Source of the DNA: Heyndrickxia camelliae
Lineage (GTDB): Bacteria; Bacillota; Bacilli; Bacillales; Bacillaceae_C
Assembly (NCBI RefSeq): GCF_002844575.1
Contig: NZ_PIQO01000005.1
Coordinates: 1-64,000 of the forward strand
Length of the DNA: 64,000 bases
Direction: 5' to 3'
Every line of letters starts with the position of its first letter. Positions within the stretch are counted from its first letter, which is position 1. Under the pieces are notes generated by a model. That model made no database searches. It was not told where the DNA came from and saw nothing but the letters and a program-made list of their open reading frames with translations. The position numbers and the translations under genes are program-made. Of the stretch, positions 24,662 to 32,975 are shown piece by piece.

Positions 24662-25780
24662 TTGACGAAAATCATTCAGAATTCGGAGCTGCTGATTCTT
24701 AAGGAAATCGCCGAGCTTTTAAACGAAAGCACGGAAGTAGAGAAAATGTTGCCGGAAGTCTTAAAAAAATTGCTGAATGTTACAGGGCTTGAAATTGGCT
24801 GGATGTTCCTAGTAGATGGCGATGGGGGGTATCGGCTCGTGGCGAAAGAGTCGCTGCCGCCAGCTCTATCTCTCAACGACTGCAGTCCAATGTGCAGCGG
24901 AGAATGCTGGTGTATTAATCGCTACAACATTGGGCGCCTCCATAAAGCAACTAATATTATAGAGTGCAAGCGAATTGAAGAAGCGATGGCGATAAGAAGC
25001 GGTGCAACCAATGGATTGACACATCATGCCACTGTTCCACTTCGAGCAGGGAATGAAAAATTCGGGATAATGAATGTTGGTTCTCCTTATAAAACAACCT
25101 TTGAACCAAGTGAGCTGGCACTATTAGAATCAGTTGCTTTTCAAATAGGGACAGCTATTAAACGTATTCGGCTTAGTCAAAAGGAACAGGAAACCGCATT
25201 AATTGCCGAGCGCAATCGATTAGCCCGCGACCTCCATGATTCGGTAAATCAACTACTCTTTTCTCTCAGTCTCACAGCGCGTGGGGGAATGGAAATGACT
25301 GAGGATGAAGCGGTAAAAGAAACCTTTTCTTATTTACAGGATTTAGCACAGGAAGCGTTGGGAGAAATGCGTGCTTTAATTTGGCAGCTTCGGCCAATAG
25401 GTCTGGAGCATGGGATTGTAAGCTCTTTAAAGGCATATGGACAGATGCTGAACCTAAATATGGAAACGATGATAAGCGGAGTGTCCGGTTTACCTGGAAA
25501 AGTGGAGGAAGCTCTGTGGAGAATTGGTCAAGAAGCGCTGGCAAATTGTAAGAAACATTCACAGAGCTCCGATGTAGATCTTAGTTTATTAGTTGGCAAC
25601 CACAGAGTGGAAATGGAAATATCGGATAGTGGCTGTGGATTTGTCTATTCAGAACAAAACGACATACTGTCCCTCGGCTTGAAAAATATGAAGTCTCGTA
25701 CGGAAAGTTTAAATGGTGAATTTCATTTAGCAAGCGCACCGGGTAGGGGTACCAGGATAAAGATAATAATACCAATTTAG
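24662..25780 (+). CDS. Soluble GAF-domain sensor histidine kinase
   Basis: A 372-residue kinase without membrane segments. TTG 24662 is preferred: GGAGGGGG lies just upstream and the ATG at 24647 overlaps it. An N-terminal GAF domain (about 15-170) carries a tight cysteine cluster CSPMCSGECWC and a further Cys in NIIECKR. The HisKA_3 dimerisation helix has the phospho-acceptor His in ARDLHDSVNQLLF, followed by HATPase_c with SLGLKNMKSR and GRGTRI. The regulator gene follows nine bases later. The cysteines suggest redox, metal or iron-sulfur sensing, as in other cysteine-bearing GAF/PAS kinases; this is inference. Confidence 0.85.
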   Translation: MTKIIQNSELLILKEIAELLNESTEVEKMLPEVLKKLLNVTGLEIGWMFLVDGDGGYRLVAKESLPPALSLNDCSPMCSGECWCINRYNIGRLHKATNIIECKRIEEAMAIRSGATNGLTHHATVPLRAGNEKFGIMNVGSPYKTTFEPSELALLESVAFQIGTAIKRIRLSQKEQETALIAERNRLARDLHDSVNQLLFSLSLTARGGMEMTEDEAVKETFSYLQDLAQEALGEMRALIWQLRPIGLEHGIVSSLKAYGQMLNLNMETMISGVSGLPGKVEEALWRIGQEALANCKKHSQSSDVDLSLLVGNHRVEMEISDSGCGFVYSEQNDILSLGLKNMKSRTESLNGEFHLASAPGRGTRIKIIIPI

Positions 25781-25792
25781 GAGGCCGTTGTG

Positions 25793-26431
25793 ATGGCGAT
25801 TCGTATTTTAATTGCTGATGACCATCATGTTGTCAGGCGCGGGCTTGTATTCTTTTTAAAGACGCAAAAAGGTTTGGACATTATCGGAGAGGCGAAAGAT
25901 GGAAAAGAGGCTGTTGAAAAAGCAGCAGAGCTATTACCAGATCTTATTCTGATGGATCTTGATATGCCGGTTATGAATGGAATAGAGGCAACCAAAAAGA
26001 TTAAAAAAGAATATGAGAATATAAAAATCCTAATTTTGACAAGCTTTTCTGACCAGGACCATGTGATTCCGGCTATGGAAGCGGGAGCATCCGGATATCA
26101 ATTAAAGGATATTGAACCAGATGAATTAGTGCGATCAATAGAAGCAATCATGAAGGGAGAGAACCAACTTCATCCTAAAGCCACTTCCCAACTACTGAGC
26201 AATTTAACGAAGTCAAAAACCGACCGCATGCCAATGGATGAATTGACCAAGCGCGAGTTAGATGTTTTAAAAGAAATTGTAAACGGCAAAAGCAATAAAG
26301 AAATTGCCGCCTCCCTATACATTACGGAAAAAACCGTAAAAACACATATAACCAATATTTTATCCAAACTGGAGCTTTCCGACCGTACACAAGCAGCCTT
26401 ATATGCTGTGCGTTCCGGAATGTTTAAGTAA
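25793..26431 (+). CDS. NarL/LuxR-type response regulator
   Basis: A 212-residue regulator. The receiver domain has acidic residues in IADDHHVVRRG, the phospho-acceptor Asp in LILMDLDMPVMNG, a Thr in ILTSF and a Lys in YQLKD. The LuxR-type HTH reads LTKRELDVLKEIVNGKSNKE, IAASLYITEKTVKTHI. AGGAGG stands eight bases before ATG 25793; GTG 25790 is also possible. It is in an operon with the GAF kinase, its evident partner. Likely targets are the palindrome upstream of the kinase and the sites downstream. Confidence 0.92.
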   Translation: MAIRILIADDHHVVRRGLVFFLKTQKGLDIIGEAKDGKEAVEKAAELLPDLILMDLDMPVMNGIEATKKIKKEYENIKILILTSFSDQDHVIPAMEAGASGYQLKDIEPDELVRSIEAIMKGENQLHPKATSQLLSNLTKSKTDRMPMDELTKRELDVLKEIVNGKSNKEIAASLYITEKTVKTHITNILSKLELSDRTQAALYAVRSGMFK

Positions 26432-26860
26432 GGTTAATTTCATAAAAACAAGCGGGATCTTGATGTTCAGACTTTGACCAATTTGCAGAATCTGAAAAAT
26501 CGTTGATTCCATTTTTATATATGCACCGCAAAAACATGGTTTTTTTTTATCTTTCCTAGATCTCCGTTTATCACTAAAACTACATTGAAGGCACTTCCTT
26601 ATATTATCCGTATATAGCTATAGAGAATGTAAGGGTGTGGTGTTGCCTCCATCTTATAGACCTTTTATATCCTCCTTCAGTAGGATTTTTCTACGACTAA
26701 AGTTTGAAATAAGTTCAACCAATGTGTGGATTAAAAACTTTTGGGGAAAGATTAATATATAGCTATAGAAAACAAAAACAACGAAGCCTAATCTTACCTA
26801 ACTAATAAATTAGCGTTCGGCACACAATAGGTTACTTATAACAATCATGGAGGGATAAAA
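26432..26860 (+). other. 430-base leader region with direct repeats
   Basis: No gene is seen. The region holds the half-site TCTACGACTA (26690-26699) also found upstream of the kinase. A 14-base direct repeat TATATAGCTATAGA occurs at 26611-26624 and 26756-26769, each containing the palindrome TATAGCTATA. It may be the control region of the small gene at 26861. Confidence 0.4.
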
Positions 26861-26983
26861 ATGTTTTATTCATATGAACAAATTGAAATTATGAAATTAA
26901 TGCAAAAGGAGATTGTAAGAAAGAATCGTCACATATGGGGATATTTCCAAAGCAAAAAAGAGAGGGCATCCGAAGGGAAATAA
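26861..26983 (+). CDS. 40-residue basic small protein
   Basis: ATG follows ATGGAGGGATAAAA, a strong site. The peptide starts MFYSYEQIEIMKLMQKEIVR and continues KNRHIWGYFQSKKER. It has no membrane segment and is helical and basic. A long control region precedes it and a stem-loop follows. Family not recognised. The regulator genes just upstream make it a possible target. Confidence 0.5.
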   Translation: MFYSYEQIEIMKLMQKEIVRKNRHIWGYFQSKKERASEGK

Positions 26984-26993
26984 ATTGATCTGC

Positions 26994-27027
26994 AGCATTC
27001 CAATCCATTGTTGGAATGCTTATATTT
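26994..27027 (+). terminator. Stem-loop after the 40-aa gene
   Basis: AGCATTCCAA pairs with TTGGAATGCT around a 7-nt loop, followed by TATATTTT. The T run is imperfect. Confidence 0.65.
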
Positions 27028-27073
27028 TCGGAGAAGGCAAATCACTGACGTAAGTATTGGAGGGGTAAATATC

Positions 27074-28117
27074 ATGAAAATTTACGGAGTACAGTTAAAG
27101 GCCTACCACTTAGAAAAAATGAAGGAATTTTATACGAATCTCTTACAAATGTCACTAGTTTACGAGGATAAGAATAGCTTTGCAGTGTTAGCCGGAACCA
27201 CAAGAGTTCATTTTGAAAAGGATGAGGAGCAGCCATATTACCATGTTTGTTTTCATTTAGGGTCTGCTTTTTTTGATCATATATTTAACAAATTGAAAAA
27301 GAAGAATCTGCTTTTGTCCAATGAAGAAGGAGAAATAAGCATGTACTGGAAAGGGAAACAAGCGTATTTTTTTGATCCCGATGGGAATATTCTTGAGATT
27401 CTTGAGCGGCCGCTTCCACATAAGGAGCAAGAGGGGTGGCTGAGAGTAGGAGAAATTGGAATGCCAAGTTCCAATACGTATGACTTGCGCGAGTATCTTT
27501 CCTCCTTTTTGGAAAATAAATATAAGGCAGAGAATGACTCCTTTTCCTTTTTTGGAGAGGAAAATGGGGTAGGGGTTATAGTAAAAGAAGGGCGGAATTG
27601 GTATCCGACCAATCGTCCTGCGAGCATACATCCTATTAAATTAGTGGTTAGTGGGAATACAGAGGCGCATCTAAAGCACCCCATACTGCCGTATGAATTC
27701 ACGGTAAGAAAAGAATGGTCTGCATCTCTTCCGACTGTTCAATTCCGAATAGCAAGACCTACGAATCATATGGATAAAATTATCGAGTTTTACGGAAAAG
27801 GATTAGGACTGAAAAAGGTTGGAGACTTTCAAAAGCATGAAGGATATGAGGGTGTCATGTTTGGCCTTCCAGACAGTAATTACCATTTAGAATTTACACA
27901 GCATGAAAACAGAAATCCTATTCCGCGTCCTCCAGAAGATCAGTTGCTGGTCTTTTATATAGCAGATACTTTCAAATGGAGTGAAACGGCGAACAGATTG
28001 ATAGACATGGGGTATCGTCAGGTTCCTTCCGAAAATCCATATTGGGATCGGGGTGGAATTACCATTGAAGATCCAGATGGATATCGAGTGGTTTTGATGA
28101 ACACGGTTGGGATTTAA
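27074..28117 (+). CDS. Two-domain VOC (glyoxalase/dioxygenase fold) protein
   Basis: A 347-residue fusion of two VOC modules. The first (about 1-120) begins MKIYGVQLKAYHLEKMKEFY and contains FFDPDGNILEILER. The second (about 225-345) has ARPTNHMDKIIEFYGKGLGL, YHLEFTQHE and ITIEDPDGYRVVLMN, resembling YycE-type proteins. Metal ligands His and Glu appear in the second unit. ATG 27074 is chosen with GGAGGGG upstream. Function could be a lyase, dioxygenase or antibiotic-binding role; not determinable. The tandem repeat array begins 17 bases after its stop. Confidence 0.8.
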   Translation: MKIYGVQLKAYHLEKMKEFYTNLLQMSLVYEDKNSFAVLAGTTRVHFEKDEEQPYYHVCFHLGSAFFDHIFNKLKKKNLLLSNEEGEISMYWKGKQAYFFDPDGNILEILERPLPHKEQEGWLRVGEIGMPSSNTYDLREYLSSFLENKYKAENDSFSFFGEENGVGVIVKEGRNWYPTNRPASIHPIKLVVSGNTEAHLKHPILPYEFTVRKEWSASLPTVQFRIARPTNHMDKIIEFYGKGLGLKKVGDFQKHEGYEGVMFGLPDSNYHLEFTQHENRNPIPRPPEDQLLVFYIADTFKWSETANRLIDMGYRQVPSENPYWDRGGITIEDPDGYRVVLMNTVGI

Positions 28118-28133
28118 TAGCTTGTGCATTATA

Positions 28134-28870
28134 AGGGCAAAAGGGAGAGAAAGTAGGAGTAAGTTGTCCTTTAAGCCGGTTGTAAAGGCCAAGAGGAAGC
28201 AAAAGTAGGAACGCCGTGTCCTTTATGTGGGTTGTAAAGGCCAAGAGGAAGGAAAAGTAGGAGTAAGTTGTCCATTAAACAGGTTGTAAAGGCCAAAAGG
28301 GAGAAAAAGTAGGAGTAAGTTGTCCTTTAAGCGGGTTGTAAAGGCCAAAAGGGAGAAAAAGTAGGAGTAAGTTGTCCTTTATACGGGTTGTTAAGGTCAA
28401 AAGGAAGGAAAAGTAGGAGCGCCGTGTCCTTTAAACGGGTTGTAAAGGCCAAGAGGAAGCAAAAGTAGGAGTAAGTTGTCCTTTAAGCCGGTTGTAAAGG
28501 CCAAGAGGAAGCAAAAGTAGGAGTAAGTTGTCCTTTAAACAGGTTGTAAAGGCCAAAAGGGAGAAAAAGTAGGAGTAAGTTGTCCATTAAGCGGGTTGTA
28601 AAGACCAAAAGGAAGGAAAAGTAGGAGCGCCGTGTCCTTTAAGCGGGGGTTGTAAAGGCCAAGAGGAAGCAAAAGTAGGAGCACCGTGTCCATTAAACGG
28701 GTTGTAAAGGCCAAGAGGAAGGAAAAGTAGGAGTAAGTTGTCCATTAAGCGGGTTGTAAAGGCCAAGAGGAAGCAAAAGTAGGAACGCCGTGTCCTTTAT
28801 ACAGGTTGTAAAGGACAAAAGGGAGAAAAAGTAGGAGCGCCGTGTCCATTAGAAGGGTCAAAAGGACAAA
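28134..28870. repeat. 52-bp tandem array, family 2 (14 units)
   Basis: GTAGGA recurs at 28153, 28205, 28257, 28309, 28361, 28413, 28465, 28517, 28569, 28621, 28675, 28727, 28779 and 28831. All steps are 52 bases except one of 54, caused by two extra G. Each unit has TTGTCCTTTA, a 9-nt loop and TAAAGGCCAA, forming a hairpin, then a 23-nt spacer. Variation is modular: GGGAGAAAAAG, GGAAGCAAAAG or GGAAGGAAAAG on one side, and GAGTAAGT or GAGCGCCG on the other. The array lies between convergent genes. Confidence 0.95.
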
Positions 28871-28906
28871 TTGATGAAGAGAGAAGCGCGCATTGCCATA
28901 ACCATA

Positions 28907-28942
28907 AAAAAATTAGCGGACAGTTCATTTACTGCTCGCTAA
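28907..28942 (-). terminator. Terminator of the flavin reductase gene
   Basis: On the minus strand TTAGCGAGCAGT pairs with ACTGTCCGCTAA (one mismatch), followed by a T7 run. Confidence 0.85.
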
Positions 28943-29478
28943 TCTCTAAATTTGCCTTCTAAATAAAGCATATCTTCTGCTAATTTGTGAATTCTTCTTA
29001 ACACACTATTATCCAGGATTTCCGCCGTTTCCACATCGAATAAATCATTATGTACAAACACATCTTTTGCAACTACAATTGCCTCTAAATATTGGAGAAT
29101 TGGTTTTAACTGATATTGTGTGACAAGAAGATGCTTGGAGGATCCACCATTTGTAATGCAGCCGACTACTTTTGATTTAAAAGCACGGATTGGCATCAAA
29201 TCCAATAAATTTTTTAAGGAACCTGAAATGGAAGCTTGGTAAATAGGGGTTCCAATAACCAAACAATCTGCTTGAAGAATCTTGTTCACGACCGTTTGGG
29301 TATCATCGTTGTAATAAGATAAAGGGGTGCCACACATAAATTCAATGTCATATTCTCGTATGTCGATTAGTTCCGTTTCAATAGCAGGGTTGATATTTTT
29401 TGCGGCAGCTAACACTTCGTGAACGGTCTGTAATGTTTTACTTCCTGCTAAAGCGCCTGATACGCCGACGATTTTCAT
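28939..29478 (-). CDS. NADPH-dependent FMN reductase family protein
   Basis: A 179-residue flavodoxin-fold protein. The FMN phosphate loop is GVSGALAGSKTLQT near residue 6, and the second flavin loop reads GTPIYQASISGSLKNLLDLM, the pattern of SsuE/MsuE-type and azobenzene reductases. It should reduce FMN or quinone-like acceptors with NAD(P)H. ATG is preceded by GGAGGG on the minus strand. It is separated from uspA by about 110 bases with a terminator between. Confidence 0.85.
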   Translation of the reverse strand: MKIVGVSGALAGSKTLQTVHEVLAAAKNINPAIETELIDIREYDIEFMCGTPLSYYNDDTQTVVNKILQADCLVIGTPIYQASISGSLKNLLDLMPIRAFKSKVVGCITNGGSSKHLLVTQYQLKPILQYLEAIVVAKDVFVHNDLFDVETAEILDNSVLRRIHKLAEDMLYLEGKFRD

Positions 29479-29548
29479 TATTTTCCCTCCTCCACTAGGT
29501 TTGCTTTCCCTCTTATTTTACAATAGAAGGATATGTTTTGAATAAAAA

Positions 29549-29580
29549 ATACAGGGGGAAACATTATCCTCCCTGTATTT
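29549..29580 (-). terminator. Terminator of uspA
   Basis: On the minus strand ATACAGGG pairs with CCCTGTAT (inner bulges), followed by a T run. Confidence 0.75.
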
Positions 29581-29586
29581 TTAGCG

Positions 29587-30012
29587 TTATTTTACAATTA
29601 ATACTGGGCAATGAGACATTTGGGAAACTTTATGGCTTACGCTTCCGAGCATCATTTCTTTAATATTTCCTAAACCACGACTACCGATTACGATTAATTG
29701 GTATTTTTCTTTTTCCGCAAGATGAACGATTTGGACAGATGGTTCCCCTTCAAGGTAGACGGTTTTAGCCTGAATTCCTTCTGCCTCCGCTTTTTCCTTT
29801 CCATCTTTTAATAGTTTTTCCCCTTCTTTTTTGATGGAATCATAAATACTATCTACCGTAGTACCTTCTAATCCGACTGGGATTGTAATATTTCTTTCTA
29901 CATGTACTAAAGTAACTTCTGCTCTTTGTTCTTTCGCAAGATGTAATCCTGCCTCTAATGCTTTTTCACTCATTTCAGATCCATCGATTGCTACTAAGAT
30001 TTTGTTAAACAT
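29587..30012 (-). CDS. Universal stress protein, UspA family
   Basis: A 141-residue single-domain Usp. It begins MFNKILVAIDGSEMSEKALE and carries the ATP-binding pattern GSRGLGNIKEMMLGSVSHKV (G-x2-G-x9-GS type) near the end. Such proteins bind ATP and help cells under starvation and redox stress. A GGAGGAAC site precedes ATG. It lies immediately downstream of ldh in the same direction, a plausible link to anaerobic or low-energy growth. Confidence 0.92.
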   Translation of the reverse strand: MFNKILVAIDGSEMSEKALEAGLHLAKEQRAEVTLVHVERNITIPVGLEGTTVDSIYDSIKKEGEKLLKDGKEKAEAEGIQAKTVYLEGEPSVQIVHLAEKEKYQLIVIGSRGLGNIKEMMLGSVSHKVSQMSHCPVLIVK

Positions 30013-30101
30013 ATCCTTGTTCCTCCTCGAAAAAAATGCTTCTTCCGTCTATTATTATAAACCTAATTTTTCTATTCCCGAAAAAATACGTATTAATCAT
30101 A

Positions 30102-31049
<948 letters not shown>

Positions 31050-31134
31050 TTACTCCTTTCCAATAAAGACCGGCTTTGGATTACTATGGAATTATCATTC
31101 CCATTGCCTTTACAGTTTAAGTATAATACTTTAT

Positions 31135-31152
31135 TTGTGAAATTCTTCACAT
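31135..31152 (-). promoter_or_regulatory. Rex-like operator 1 of ldh
   Basis: TTGTGAAATTCTTCACAT matches the Rex consensus TTGTGAAnnnnTTCACAA at all but the last base. It overlaps the -35 region of the likely ldh promoter (TATTATACTT nearby on the minus strand), where a NADH-sensitive repressor would act. Confidence 0.8.
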
Positions 31153-31166
31153 AAAATAAGAACACT

Positions 31167-31184
31167 TTGTGAAAAAAATCACAA
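31167..31184 (-). promoter_or_regulatory. Rex-like operator 2 of ldh
   Basis: TTGTGAAAAAAATCACAA has one mismatch to the Rex consensus. Its centre lies 32 bases from that of operator 1, about three helical turns, which would allow cooperative binding. Confidence 0.7.
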
Positions 31185-31249
31185 GGTGCCAGGCACCACT
31201 TGTGGACAATTTGGTAATTTGTGCGCCACAGGAGGACAGTGGAGACGGA
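31185..31249 (+). repeat. Dispersed 65-bp repeat, copy A
   Basis: It begins with the palindrome GGTGCCAGGCACC, followed by ACTTGTGGACA and later GGACAGTGGAGACGG. Three other copies are at about 55.67, 59.41 and 61.35 kb. It touches the second Rex operator. No transposase is associated. Confidence 0.75.
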
Positions 31250-31263
31250 TGCAACACAAATAA

Positions 31264-31296
31264 GAGCGAATAGTCTAAATAATAAGTTATTCGCTC
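31264..31296 (-). terminator. Stem-loop downstream of dacC
   Basis: GAGCGAATA pairs perfectly with TATTCGCTC around a 15-nt loop. On the minus strand it follows the dacC stop by 17 bases, with a weak T run (TTATTTG). Confidence 0.55.
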
Positions 31297-31312
31297 CTTT
31301 CACACATGAATA

Positions 31313-32815
31313 CTATTGATTGACGAGTATGGAGCAGAGCTTGTCTTCGATTTTCTTTCCTTTCGATTCATCGGTTAAGTTGTTCAGCAAAATAGAGAAT
31401 ATAAGGTGTTCTCCGCTTTCGGATTTAACGTATCCAGACAACGAAGTAATCGTAGAGAGGGTCCCGGTTTTGGCTTTTACATTTCCTTGCAGAGGTGCAG
31501 TTTTCATACGATACCGCAGTGATCCTCCCACGATTTTATCCTTTTCGCCTGCGACAGGAAGTGACTTTAAATAGGATGGATACCACTTCTGTTTTTGTGC
31601 CGCATATAATAAGGCGGAGATTTCATTAGCAGGAATTAAGTCAATATGGGAAATCCCTGAACCATCTCTTATTACTAAGGTATCTGTAGCTACCCCGAGC
31701 TTGGATAATTGCTCTTTCATTACCTCTATCCCTTTATCCCAGCTGCCTTCGCCTTTAACTACTCTGCCCATTTCCTTTACCAATGTTTCGGCATGTCCGT
31801 TGTTGCTTAATTTCATAAATGGAATGAGTAATTGCTTTAATGAAATGGACATATGCGATACTAATTTGGTTGAGTTATCAGGGGCAGCTCCAGTTTTTAC
31901 TTTTCCTGTTATGTGAATCCCATGTTCTGAAAGTGATTGTTGAAACAAGTTCAATGCATAACGAGTAGGTTCCCAGACAGCAATCCATTCCTTAACGGTA
32001 CTAGCCCTCATTGGGATTGTACCTCTTATAGTAATGGTATTGGAGCCATGATTCCGTTCCACTGTGATTTCTTTTCGGCTATCGGGAGAAACGGTTACAG
32101 CTTGGTTGACAATTTTTACATAGCTAGTTTTCGGTGTAACTACAGTACCGGCTTTCGCTCCAATTTCACTGCCTGGTTTCACTTCCACTATCACTGTCCC
32201 AGCATCATAATCATTATCCGGTGATGCCGTTAATGCTGAAACCTGTGCCCCATAATAACTGGTTTCATCGCTCCACATAAGGTCTGTCGATAACCGCACA
32301 TTGTCATACCAGGTATCATCCCCTATAAGATTTCCCTGAATCTTCCTTATTCCTTTATTCCAAAGTTCTGCAGCCATTGCATCAAAATCCTTTTTTAAAA
32401 GTGTAGGATCGCCTTTTCCCTTTAAAAAAATATTTCCTTGCAATGTGTTTCCATGCTTCGTTCCGTTCGTTAAAACTTCCGTAGTGAATCGATAATTTTC
32501 TCCCAGAGTGGACAATGCAGCAGCTGCTGTTAAAAGTTTCATATTGGATGCAGGACGCAAGCGAATATCTCCAAAATGATCATAGAGAATCTTACCGGTA
32601 GCAGCAGAGCGTATACTGACACCAGCAATAGCGCCGCGTAAGTTCGGATCATGATTCAATAGCTGATTAAGCAGATTAGTCAAATCCAAATCACCATTTT
32701 TCGCAATTGCATGGGCTTGTACATGGGCGAGAGGCGCTTTCACATGTACATTTGGAATGAAAGCTATTATTGAAACCAGCAGAAAATTGAAAATATGATA
32801 AATGGTTTTTTTCAA
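31313..32815 (-). CDS. dacC: D-alanyl-D-alanine carboxypeptidase, S13 family (PBP4, DacC)
   Basis: About 500 residues with an N-terminal signal peptide (YHIFNFLLVSIIAFIPNVHV). Catalytic motifs of the low-molecular-mass class C group are present: SNMK (SxxK) in RPASNMKLLT, SNN in KLSNNGHAE, and KTGT in VKAKTGTLS. It trims peptidoglycan side chains outside the membrane. TTG 32815 is preferred, since AAGGTGAT precedes it and the ATG at 32830 overlaps that site. In B. subtilis dacC is a stationary-phase gene. It stands between lutP and ldh, with no evident functional link. Confidence 0.9.
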   Translation of the reverse strand: MKKTIYHIFNFLLVSIIAFIPNVHVKAPLAHVQAHAIAKNGDLDLTNLLNQLLNHDPNLRGAIAGVSIRSAATGKILYDHFGDIRLRPASNMKLLTAAAALSTLGENYRFTTEVLTNGTKHGNTLQGNIFLKGKGDPTLLKKDFDAMAAELWNKGIRKIQGNLIGDDTWYDNVRLSTDLMWSDETSYYGAQVSALTASPDNDYDAGTVIVEVKPGSEIGAKAGTVVTPKTSYVKIVNQAVTVSPDSRKEITVERNHGSNTITIRGTIPMRASTVKEWIAVWEPTRYALNLFQQSLSEHGIHITGKVKTGAAPDNSTKLVSHMSISLKQLLIPFMKLSNNGHAETLVKEMGRVVKGEGSWDKGIEVMKEQLSKLGVATDTLVIRDGSGISHIDLIPANEISALLYAAQKQKWYPSYLKSLPVAGEKDKIVGGSLRYRMKTAPLQGNVKAKTGTLSTITSLSGYVKSESGEHLIFSILLNNLTDESKGKKIEDKLCSILVNQ

Positions 32816-32975
32816 ACTATCACCTTCCATTCGAATAGTATGGAAAACTTTACTACTTTATATTCTGAAAAAAAGTGAAACAGAATCACAAGAAGAGGAA
32901 AAATATGTGGGTTTGCACAGCAAGTATACACAAAAAGGACAGCCATAACAGCTGTCCAATTCTTTATATGATAGT

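Noticed and set aside
28134-28870. Repeat array considered as CRISPR
   Set aside because: Units are contiguous 52-base tandem copies without unique spacers, variation is modular, and no cas genes lie nearby.
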